A stretch of DNA of 64,000 nt. Origin: Strigamia acuminata (taxonomy: Eukaryota; Arthropoda; Chilopoda; Geophilomorpha; Linotaeniidae). Both the position numbers and the translations under genes were made by a program. Location: contig OX442314.1 in the NCBI GenBank assembly GCA_949358305.1, positions 61,823,369 through 61,887,368 on the forward strand, in the 5' to 3' direction. Of the stretch, positions 1-9,204 are shown piece after piece. Position 1 is the first letter of the stretch. Every line of letters starts with the position of its first letter. The notes beneath the pieces are model-generated. The model made no database searches, was not told the DNA's origin, and saw only the letters and a list, made by a program, of their open reading frames with translations.

Positions 1-660
1 TGGGGCGGGGACCGTCACGACGGTTGAGGGAACCATCGCGGGAGGATTTGACTCCTCCATCCGCCAGCATGCCTTACGATGACGGGGTCATTAGACCGAG
101 CACCGGGTAAAATATTAATCAGCCACTGCTGTTGGATTACCATTATCCAGGTAGTTATTTAACGCAACATCTTCACGGATATTGCTCACGGGCTACCAAC
201 CCGGCGTGTTACCTGTGCATTAGGCCTTTACCGACTTTTAACGTGCGGAAGGACCGATCGCAGAAAGACAGGAACCTGCGAGGGCTATTTACAACAGCCA
301 TCCTGCAGCGGACTGAGGCCAGTTAGCTGAGGGACCTACTTTCATTTAGCAAGGTCGTACTGTATACGACCGTTATATTAAGCCACCGTACGAAATCCTA
401 CTGCCCCTTAGAGCAGCTGGCTAACGTTACGGGACCATTTGGTAACCGGAGTTAGTCTTCCCGAAATGACGCTACAACGACAATATCCAGTCGGATGAGA
501 GTCGAGGGGGCCTGATGTGTCGGTAAGAAAGAGAGAAATCAAACGATAACCAACAATACATACAAACATACAGAAAACAAGCCAGCGGCCTGGTAGAAAA
601 CCAGAGCTTATATAGTTCCTCAGAACAATCAGATTGGCGACAGCCAATCAGGTGCCTGGA
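1..660. other. No gene recognised
   Basis: No convincing coding region, RNA gene or terminal repeat was seen here. Base composition is closer to even than in the following AT-rich DNA. It runs directly into the LTR-like tract at 760-975, so it may be part of a retroelement that continues off the left edge. That is inference only. Confidence 0.3.
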
Positions 661-759
661 TCGACGGATTCGTGGATCACTAGTCCGGACCTAATAGAGA
701 CCGGGGTTCGGACCTAATATGGAATTGGGTCCAGAAGGGTCCGATTGGTCCCCTTCAAC

Positions 760-975
760 AAGTAAATATAAAATATAATATTGATTCGGCAGAATCAATA
801 TTTAAGTAAATAATACTTTATCATGTTTAATAAATAATTTATATTTATTCACGTCATTCCGACAATTAATTATAATTCTCGCAATTCATTCGAAAATGCG
901 CGCTTTTAGTCAAATAGCGCCATCTGGCGGCAAATCGGAAATTATACGGTTTTATAACCGTCACAGTATATATAC
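760..975 (+). repeat. LTR-like repeat, family A, copy 1
   Basis: This AT-rich tract matches 24808-24971 over most of its length. Both contain an ATAATACTTTATCATG block, a CGTCATT block, an ATTCGAAAATNCGCGCTTTT block, the core AGCGCCATCTGGCGG and an ending with TAACCGTCACA. A looser relative is at 63480-63640. The ending in CA and the copy number suggest an LTR or a retroelement end, but no internal coding region was found to confirm it. Confidence 0.5.
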
Positions 976-1278
976 AGCTGCATCCCCTTAACAGTCATTT
1001 AGTTTCTTCTAGACTAGACGTTTGGTATACAAACATTTTGTACATTATTTGGTTTAAATAATTATTACGATTACCAATATGAGTAATTGTATTAGTAATG
1101 TCAACGTTGTCCAGACGTTTTTGGACCGAGATGAAAGGGAATAATTAATTAATGTTTGTAATTTTATGTTTGTTTTTAGAAAACTTTAATTAATTAATTT
1201 TAATTTTTTAACAAACATAAAATTACAAACATTAAAATTACTTCTAAACAAAATTAAAAAATAAAAGTAAAAATTTTC

Positions 1279-1352
1279 ACAGACAGCAGGATTTGAACCT
1301 GTGTGGAAAGATTTCTAGTTCATGGCCTTAACCACTGGGCCACCACTCACAC
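1279..1352 (-). repeat. tRNA-Ser-like SINE fragment
   Basis: The minus strand carries an A-box-like GTGGCCCAGTGGTTAAGGC, a GAACTAGAAATC anticodon-arm-like segment (AGA) and a B-box-like CACAGGTTCAAATCCTG, all in tRNA-Ser order. The variable arm is missing and the two ends do not form an acceptor stem, so this is a tRNA-derived SINE head or decayed tRNA copy rather than a working tRNA gene. Confidence 0.6.
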
Positions 1353-1899
1353 TATTGTTGCCTTCATGCAGGCAGTCATGTTGGTGAACAAAGTTGTGAT
1401 GTCATATGTCATGAGATATCAAATTACTTAAGTTCCAGAGTAAGGTTTGAACAGGCTAATTACCAAGTGTAGTGCTACACCTTTTTACTCAGCCTATTTG
1501 CATGAAAAATGAACTCCCTCAGCCAACAAAGTTCTACTTTGACAATGTCATTGTTACTTAACCCTAGCTTATGGAGCAAAATGCTTTGAAATGGTTAAAG
1601 AACTACTTGTAATTGTTATCTCACATAATTTATTTTAAAATTTTAAAATAGCTTATTAGTGCTTTCCCCTTGTAAGTTATGCGCTGCTGCAAAATTAGAA
1701 GTTCGTATCTTTTAAAGTTTGAACTCGAATATTTGTATTTAGGGGACTCGCCGTATTAACTAATGCGTTTAAATAGTCATTTGATATTTTTAATATACAA
1801 TGACGGTATTGAGTAGGTGTCTGATTGCATTATCTGTAATTGTTTGATATTGCTGCACATGGTGCAAAACGGTTTTGATCAATTGTGAGAATTGTATTG
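1353..1899. other. AT-rich spacer
   Basis: No gene or clear repeat structure seen. AT-rich unique-looking DNA between the tRNA-like fragment and the MITE. Confidence 0.4.
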
Positions 1900-2268
1900 T
1901 ATGGTGGCCCAGAAGGGCCATCGTAATTTGTTCAAAAATAGAAATATTTACACGTGACCCCGGAGGGCCATCGGCCCAAGAGGGCCAAAAAAATGAAAAA
2001 TGAAGAATTTCAAAAAAATTTCATTTCTGAAATTTTTAGTTTTTTTGGCCCTCCTGGGCCACGTGGATATTTTATCAAAAATTAAAAAAAATTGGGTGGC
2101 CCTTCTGGGTCAATGGCCCTCCTGGGCCACGACTTTTCAAATTTTTTTTTATTTTTTCATTTTTTTATTTTTCATTTTTTTGGCCCTCCTGGGCCGATGG
2201 CCCTCCTGGGCCACGTGTAAATTTTTCTATTTTTGAACAAATTACGATGGCCCTTCTGGGCCACCATA
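1900..2268. mobile_element. MITE with TATGGTGGCCC terminal inverted repeats
   Basis: The first about 45 bases (starting TATGGTGGCCCAGAAGGGCC) reappear as reverse complement at the right end, closing with GGCCACCATA. The interior holds further GGCCCTCCTGGGCC-type palindromes in both directions, which makes the element largely self-complementary. TA at both borders is consistent with a TA target duplication. There is no coding capacity. I cannot assign a superfamily. Confidence 0.75.
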
Positions 2269-2479
2269 CTATTGAATGATCTTTATTGATTTTAGCCAAT
2301 TTGTTACATTTCAGCTATGTACCTGGTGTAGTTGTTTGGAAATTATAATCAATGTCCAAGCTTTTCTATGTTCAGAATTAATGATAAATCGTTGAAACTT
2401 CTGTCATCACTCGAGACAGGTAAATGACAGTTGATTTGCATGAAACATCATTCTATAGTTCTGACAGCATTAAGTTCTT

Positions 2480-2610
2480 TTCACTTAGTCTTTTCACTTA
2501 GTCGACACTGTTTAGTCGACGCCGTTTAGTCGACAAGGCCACTTAGTCGACTAAACAGCGTCGACTAAACGGCATCGACTAAGTGAAAGTCGACTAAACA
2601 ACCCGGCTTC
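2480..2610. repeat. Palindromic cluster of GTCGACTAA-type words
   Basis: Short words of the form TTTAGTCGAC are repeated in one orientation and then in the opposite orientation (GTCGACTAAAC), giving an imperfect hairpin of roughly 40 bases per arm with many SalI-type GTCGAC sites. No gene overlaps it. Confidence 0.7.
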
Positions 2611-2646
2611 CAAAAAACAATAGTGAGGTTTCAAAGTACAGAAATT

Positions 2647-2838
2647 CTACCGTTTGGCGTGAAAGACCAATTTTAACGGGCCTGAATCCACGTACAAGAA
2701 AAATGTGTTTGGGATGAAGAAACTGATTTCTTGACAGAATGAAGGTCTACAATGAATTTCAAAGAAATTAACATTGGAATGTAAAGTGAATCCATACAAT
2801 TTCTCACTGGGTGATTTTCCATGCATTTTACGTCGCAA
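2647..2838 (-). pseudogene. DEG/ENaC-like extracellular fragment (probable)
   Basis: The minus strand encodes a stretch with KLYGFTLHSNVNFFEIHC followed by a C-x-E segment and an LYVDSGPLK segment. Position and spacing resemble the 83-nt and 93-nt exons of the plus-strand channel gene (9409-9491 and 9546-9638). A neighbouring frame (2673-2912) carries RGHSCDVKC, possibly the preceding G-x-C exon, so a frame break probably lies between. It sits downstream of the TM1-like exon at 3629-4020 on the same strand, as expected for the next exons. Homology is by eye and weak. Confidence 0.4.
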
Positions 2839-3628
2839 CTATGCCCCCTGTCTGCTTTTACCAACATTATATTGTTTTTCTTGGGATAGTATGGTCGATC
2901 AACTGTAAACATTTAAAAATGAAAGAGAAATGTATATAAGTTTGGGTAAATATTTGTACAGTGACCACTTTGGTCTCATCGCAGTTTTCTTTGCTGACCA
3001 GGGGCCCATGCACGACCGCGCGCTGTCACTGGGGCCCGCCCTTGGCTCACTTTCGACAACCTCAGAGTTGGGCTCCATTAATCCATTAATCTTTCGTTAT
3101 ATTGTTTTTGGCGAAATAAACATTCAATCCCTTTGCTTCACTCTTTTCGACTTACATGTCTTAAACACAGTGCACATTCCAAAGACTGTTGACAAGTACG
3201 ATATGTTTACAATTTTAGGATTGACTTCATTGTACTAGAAAAATAAATATTTGTATAAGTAATTTACAAGTCCACACAACATTCTAATTAAGTGTTTTGC
3301 ATTCACGACTATTTTGTGACAAAACAATTTTGTTTTCATTTGCTGACCACATGCTGATCAAAGGTTCCTTGGAAATGAATAGCGTGCCACGTACGAGTAT
3401 CGTGTGTAGTTATTACAAAAAATCATTGTGTAGAATTTTGGTTGCAGCGAATCAAATGACTGCATTCTGCCATGCAATAATTTGGTGACATTAATTGTGT
3501 GTGATTTGCATAGTGCACTTTTTCTAAACACGTAGTAAGGGGCCTATTGAGGGATGGTATTGCGGCAAAGATTACATGATACGATCATTTATATGAGTTA
3601 TGTGCGAATTAAATTTTCAATTGCTTAC

Positions 3629-4020
3629 TTTACACATCTTGCCTGTCTGGCCTCCCACATCTTCTACGTATATTCCTTCATTACTATCTGTAGAGTCCTT
3701 CCATAATTGGACTGAATTGTTTGCATATCGAGATTGAGGGTGGAGTAAGTTAATGAGTTGACCAGTACCAAGCACATTTTTAGCTTCACGTATTGTTTTA
3801 CTGTGTGGACAAATCACAATGAGTGGATAGTGGATAATGTCATCTCTTTTGAGACTAACAGATTTGACGAGTGGAAACTCAAAATAAGTGATAACTTGAT
3901 TGCACACATTATAAACCGACATGATGATCAAAATTAAGAAAACAAAGTTTTTCAGTTTCTGCTGGCTGAAGTTTTTTTTTCTGACTTTTGTATTTTTTCA
4001 AGAATTGTCTGAATTTTATG
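3629..4020 (-). pseudogene. DEG/ENaC module start: basic linker, TM1, extracellular start
   Basis: The minus-strand frame opens near 4020. It reads a lysine-rich cytoplasmic stretch, a hydrophobic TM1-like segment (NFVFLILIIMSVYNVC), then a beta-strand-like region with HYPLIVICP, the counterpart of the family's FPSVTICN motif. The exon would end at 3629 before a good donor GTAAGC (plus 3623-3628). It lies only 28 bases beyond the stop of the preceding C-terminal DEG/ENaC exon (4048-4411) but in a different frame. This looks like the second half of a two-module channel gene, now frame-broken. It could instead be the first coding exon of a separate gene with its start unresolved. Confidence 0.6.
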
Positions 4021-4047
4021 TTTCAATCTGGAATTTGCCTTTGTTGT

Positions 4048-4411
4048 TTAACTGAACTTCATAAAGGGCATTTTGCATCCTTGAGCAAATATTTGGACGA
4101 GCGTTAAACAAGACATTCTGAAATAGAGTCCAATGTTGCCACCAATGTCGCACAGCAAAGAGATTATGCCGTACGAAATACGTTCTTGCAATGTTCGGAC
4201 ATGATTATTGACAATGATAACTTCAACCGCAGACTGAGAACTAAACAATGTTTCATATATTGTGCTAAGTGTTGTTACTTCGCATAAATCGACACATTTG
4301 CAATGTTTCCTTTGTTTTCCTGAATTGGTAATTTTAGTCAGCATTTGGAATTGCTGTCTTAGGGAAGGGTTATTGCATTTCGGTTGGTTTGTTGTTTCGT
4401 AAGAGGGAGAG
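4048..4411 (-). pseudogene. DEG/ENaC C-terminal exon with damaged TM2
   Basis: After an acceptor TTTTTTAG at 4412-4419 (phase 2, as in both plus-strand counterparts) the minus strand reads the typical cysteine pattern of the extracellular end (KCNN, CKCVDLC), then ISLLCDIGGNIGLYFRMS. The family's G-x-S selectivity-filter triplet falls here, but its glycine is replaced by Arg (R-M-S), and the second half of TM2 is missing before a TAA. It is read toward the TM1-like exon at 3629-4020. Same-strand order C-terminus then N-terminus mirrors the fused exon at 9890-10673. I call it a degraded paralog; a gene with unresolved exons cannot be excluded. Confidence 0.65.
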
Positions 4412-4699
4412 CTAAAAAATAAATTGAGTTACATTGTGCTTGGTTATTGCTACATACACACATGGATTTCATGAGACAGTAACTGTAGCTGAAAAGTCAG
4501 TTAAAATGTACAGTTAACCTTTTTCTGCAGTGTAACAGCTGTGCGCTTGCGGACTGATTCTGAAAGCAGAATAAATCAGACTGACGAGCCTGAATGACTT
4601 TTTGAATACAGCTACCGTCTTCACCCGAATGTAACAGGGTCGCGAGTATAACACGACCCTCGTGTTGTATTCGAATATCGTAATAAGTTTAATAATTAT

Positions 4700-4965
4700 T
4701 TTGACTCACCCCACATGGCGCTTATTCGAGGCCCGGCGCTTATTCAAACTTGGCGCATGCCTGAAAAATCGCCGATTATTTGCTAAAATCGCCGATTTTT
4801 TGCTGAAAATAATCAATTTTTTTCGCAAAATTCACCGATTTTTTGGCACCCGGCGTTTATTCAAGGCTGGTGACAATTGCTGAAATTGCCGCTGAGTGCC
4901 CGGCGTTTAATCGAGTACTGGCGTTTTTAATTACATCCGGCGCTTATTCAAGGCAGTACAGTATA
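4700..4965. repeat. GGCGCTTATTC-rich dispersed repeat, copy 1
   Basis: The phrase CGGCGCTTATTC and variants occur several times, separated by AT-rich blocks with ATCGCCGATTTTTTG words. A diverged relative lies at 35885-36180 (CCCGGTGCTTAT, ATCACCGATTTTTTG, CCCGGCGCTTAAAC). Non-coding; family unknown. Confidence 0.6.
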
Positions 4966-5236
4966 ACACCATGGTGTTATATTTCAACCAAAATTAACAA
5001 CTTAAATTTTTCAATCCATTGAAGGCTTTATTCGACCCCAACTTTGATAGCAAACCATCAAAATATTTTAACGGAGAAATAAAGACAAGTTTATTTCTTT
5101 CACTGGACTTTACAAATCAATATTTATGATATAAAAATAAAACGTTTTGTATTTTGAATGCTTGCAATGATCAATAATTCATGAATTTTATTTTGGGTGC
5201 ATTTCGTAATTAATTTTCTGACATAGACAATTATTT

Positions 5237-5600
5237 TTTAGTAGGGGTGGGGTCACCTATCTCACTGTGTGGCAGCGCTGTTAGGCACGCTACACCACCT
5301 ACCGTCCCATCACACACAGAACTTAAGTCCCATGGGTGACGTGGTCGGTTACTCTGGACGAACATTCTGTCGTACTTATCCCGTACAGCCCATGTAGCCG
5401 CTCATGGAGGCTGTAACAGGCACATCTTCTTGCTACTGACCGTCACAGTGGTGAATGGTGAGAGGAGCAGTCAGCAGTTGTCGCTGCTGGAGTTAGGACT
5501 GTGGCAGCTCACTACACGTCCTCACCCTCTGCTCTTCCAGCAACGTCTCTCTCTCACCACACAACTGAGCTCCCTCCTCCCCCGCTAGGCCAGTCCACTC
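5237..5600 (+). repeat. Dispersed repeat family B, copy 1
   Basis: Shares long diverged blocks with 36440-36880 (same strand) and with 27335-27725 and 30155-30540 (opposite strand): GTGTGGCAGNGCTGTTAGGC, a CACACAGGG/CACACAGAA block, CCCATGGRTGACGTGG, TCACAGTGGTGAATGGTGAG, and a CTCCCTCCT block near the end. A shorter piece is at 31215-31330. No coding frame is conserved between copies. Likely a non-autonomous element. Confidence 0.65.
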
Positions 5601-5616
5601 TATGAGTATACACTTT

Positions 5617-5940
5617 CGTCAATCAAATTTTCTTCACAAAAGATTTGCTTGAATAATTAAATGCACAAACTTTCAAAGTTAATTAGCTTCCTCTACGCCG
5701 AGACTAATGGCCACGTTAGTGAAAAATGAATGAATCAATAACCACCATACAAATCCAATTAGCTTCGTGAGCAATTTCGGAACAAAAGTCTTGGAAAGTA
5801 AACACTTCGTTCAATAACTTTTCTGCACAAAAGATTTGCTTGAATAATTAAACGCACAAACTTTCTAAGTTAATTAGCTTCCTCTATGTCGAGACTAATA
5901 GTCACGTTAGTGACAAATAAATGAATCAATAACCACCAGA
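5617..5940 (+). repeat. Two direct copies of a ~125-bp unit
   Basis: A unit with CACAAAAGATTTGCTTGAAT, then GCACAAACTTTC, TTAATTAGCTTCCTCTA, GAGACTAATRG and ATGAATCAATAACCACCA occurs at about 5617-5745 and again at 5810-5940. The copies differ by a few substitutions. Confidence 0.75.
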
Positions 5941-5959
5941 CAAAGAGTTACTATAGAAA

Positions 5960-6480
5960 ATAAAATATTTCTGTAAACAAAAAAGAGCAGTTGATTCTGA
6001 ACTCAGGACGGGTTAGACGCCAAATTACTTGCCGGTGATCATCTTTTCCCTGATCTGCACAACTATCTCATAAAAAAGGTATGTACTCTTCATACACAAA
6101 ATAAAAACAATAAGATGTGAAAGTCAGTCAAAGCTCTGGTTCTGACCTGAAGAGGTAAGCAAACCATTAATGGTGAATTGAATTGGTGAAATTAGTTAAT
6201 TACTTAGGCCGGCTAGATCACAGAGTATGGCTAGGCGATTCAGCGACTTACAAAACCATTTGCCTTGGCTTAGAATATGTATCAGTGCAGTGTACGAGCA
6301 TCATTGCATCGTATGATCACTGTTTCAGAATGCAATGAGATGAGTTGGATGAGGCATCCAGATAATACATGATGTTTGCAAAGCATGTGGGTTTTTTTCG
6401 AAGTTAATGTCGAACTGGAAGTTTTCCAGGATTCCATCCGACATGTTCCATGATGTTAACGTGTTTAACCCATGATGTAT
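5960..6480. other. Spacer, nothing recognised
   Basis: No coding region, RNA or clear repeat was recognised between the direct repeat and the LINE remnant. Confidence 0.4.
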
Positions 6481-6539
6481 TGCAACAGTTGCTACAGAAG
6501 ACATTAAACTCCATCGTCCGCTCCGACTGCTCGTCTACA

Positions 6540-8480
6540 GGCGGTGGAGTTGCCACATACAGTATATAAAAAATACCCACAGCCCTTCCTCTGTCGTAAC
6601 TGTCCAGTCTGAGGGCATCGAACTCCTATCATGTATCTTGACTAACACCAACTTTGCCTTACAAGCCATAGTACTCTACCGCCCGAGCACCAAACCTATT
6701 TCTCATGTACAGACCTTATCTCCGACCTAATTGCCCCTAATACCAGCATTATTCTAGCAGGAGACTTCAATTATAACTTCCTCCCCCATATTCCGGGCAA
6801 CATAGTTAACAATTACATGGCAGGTATTGGCCTCCACCCGGTCATTCATGCACCAACCCGTATAACAGGCACTACATCGACTTTAATTGACCAAATATTT
6901 GTGACCAAGAGCATAACTTTCTTCCCCTGCCATCTTACAGACCTTGACAGACTTGACCACAAAGTCGCCACTCTTTCCTACTCGATAGCCAAACTTACAG
7001 TTCCTCTTCTCCCCAGTTGCACCAACCACTACTCATTCACAAACTGCAGTTGAGACGAAGTTGTCAGGGCCATTATTCTCATTGACTGGTCACCCATGCT
7101 CGCCACACTGGACCCTAACGCTAAACTGATCATTTTCTACCAAGAGATAACCAACATCCTTGCTAAATTCGCCCCTCTCAAGGCCAAGTCTCGTACTAAA
7201 CTTAAGCAATGGTGGACCACCGAACTCACCACCCTGCAAAAGAGGAAAACGCATGCATACCATTACCGCTCCACACACCTCCTTAATTATAAAATTGTCT
7301 GCCACCACTTTAAAGCCATGGTGAAGCCCAACAAGCGTAGGGCTGTACTGGCATCGAGAAACTTTTGGCGTATAATCAGCACCCGTACTGCTGCGGTCGA
7401 ACTCCGCAATTCACGGACCGCTATACCTGATTATGCTCACTATTGTGACAACCCTCGCAATGTCACTACTAGCAATTACACAGAAAACGCCCCACCCTCC
7501 CCACCGAAGTTTCTTGATTTCAATTATATTACTCCCGCAGACGTGTATCGGCCCGCCCTTAGGATAAATCTCTCGTCCAGGCACTCCCACGATCGTGTCC
7601 CGGGTATCGCCATCAAGAAAATACTTCCCGCTATTGTACTCCCGCTTACAAATATACTCAACTCAATCATCGACACCTCCATATACCGTACTATCTGGAA
7701 GCATGCCGTAGTCACTTCCATCTACACAGGCAGTGACAAAAATTCAATCAAGAACTTTAGGCTCATCTTGTCCCTCCTCCCACTGTGCAAGATTGCTGAC
7801 CACGCCATCCTTATGCAAATTCGTCCAACTCTCTAACGCCACCCCCCTTCTACCCAATACGGTACCCGTCCCGGATCGAGCGCTCAGCTGCTAATCGCCT
7901 CGCTTTACCTTGACATCACCCACTGCTGTGATGAGTCTAAAGTCCTTCACCTCGCTGAAACTGATGTGTCGAAGGCATTCAACACCCCTCCCCAACACTA
8001 CGTCTTCGATTGTCTCCGAAACCAAGCCATCGGCCCTAGACCTGTCAAACTCTTCGCCTCCCACTTCTCGGACAGAACTTACCACATGGCTAATGACTTA
8101 TCCCAGACCGACTAACCCCATCACTCATGAAGTTGTCCAAGGCACACTGGTCCCCTACTTTATAATTCAGCAGCGGCACCCGTCCTGTCACTCCCCCTTC
8201 AGTCGCGTATCCAGTCTTATGTAGACGACAACTTCTTGACCCAGGTTGCCGCGGCAAACCATGAGTTCCCTGCCCAGCCCTGTTTTGCTTTAGACTTGGC
8301 CTTCCTTGCAGACTGGTACTCGAAGCACGACATGGGTCTCAACTAGGAAAAAACTCAACTCTTAGCTTCAAGCGACCCTCGAGGGGTGTCGTACCTTACC
8401 TCACCGAACAGATTACAGTCCTGGGACTCATCCTCGACCCTCATATCCGCCATTTAACTTTATTCCTTACCCGGTCAGCC
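6540..8480 (+). pseudogene. Non-LTR retrotransposon remnant (endonuclease + RT)
   Basis: About 6650-7050 encodes the end of an apurinic-type endonuclease: a YRPSTKP segment, IILAGDFNYNF, and a segment with THAPTRIT-like and STLIDQIF words. About 7096-7836 encodes the N-terminal part of a reverse transcriptase, including the KLKQWWTTEL linker, a VPGIAIKK motif and a fingers-like block. After frame changes near 7836 and 8110, more RT follows (DVSKAFN, and SYVDDNF at about 8217-8237). Frameshifts and stops interrupt it at least three times. The order is that of an L2/CR1/Jockey-like LINE; I cannot name the clade. It is dead as read. Confidence 0.8.
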
Positions 8481-8682
8481 TACATTGTGAAACATCTGCG
8501 CTGAGTTCTGTCCTATACAGAAATGATTAGTTAGATTAAATCCAAGTGATTTAAGAAGAAGTGAATTCTCCTTGTGAGGATTAAATGCACTTAAGTTACT
8601 TCGTGTGTGGATCTATCTTTCATTACAGGATATTGTACACTGTTGAGCTCTGAAACAAATCTGCTTTATTTCCAGCATTACA

Positions 8683-9204
8683 ATGATAATTTTGACATCA
8701 GATTTATTGTTGGAACACTACCGAAATGTAATGCAGAATAACTACTTAAGAAATAGATTGAGATTAAGAAGATTGCGTCGGACGATTCGCCAATTTATGA
8801 AGGATGAAGCAAACCAGCCAAGATGTGATTTAATTGGTTTGGATGATGTCATAAACAGTAGGAAATGTTGGAGCAAGTGTCATACCTTTTGGCTGGTGTT
8901 GTTCTTATTGGGCACAAGCATGTTTGCGTATCAGGCATATGACAGAATCATGCATTACTTAAGTTATGCTACGGTTGTAGACATAACGAGTAGATCGGAA
9001 AATATTACTTTACCTGACATAATGGTCTGTAATCAGGTTACAAAAAAAATGATCAAGATTTGGAGAAAAACCTATAAAAACAAACGACCTATTTGCGTGA
9101 AGTTTTTTAGACAAATGATGGACAGCAGCAAATCAAATTGCTATATGGATCAACTTTGGAAAGCAACTAATAATTCTGATGAACTAGTCAGTGTAAAAAT
9201 GAAA
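8683..9204 (+). CDS. DEG/ENaC exon 1: N-terminus, TM1 of module 1
   Basis: The ATG at 8683 follows an acceptor-like TTTATTTCCAG (ends 8675), so an untranslated or further coding exon may precede it. The exon encodes an Arg-rich cytoplasmic N-terminus, IGLDD where the family has His-Gly, TM1 (FWLVLFLLGTSMFAYQAY) and LPDIMVCN, the counterpart of FPSVTICN. The donor is taken as GTAAAA at 9205; another in-phase choice is GTAAAA at 9193. Confidence 0.8.

Noticed and set aside
1279-1352. Functional tRNA-Ser gene
   Set aside because: No acceptor-stem pairing and no variable arm; a SINE-like remnant.
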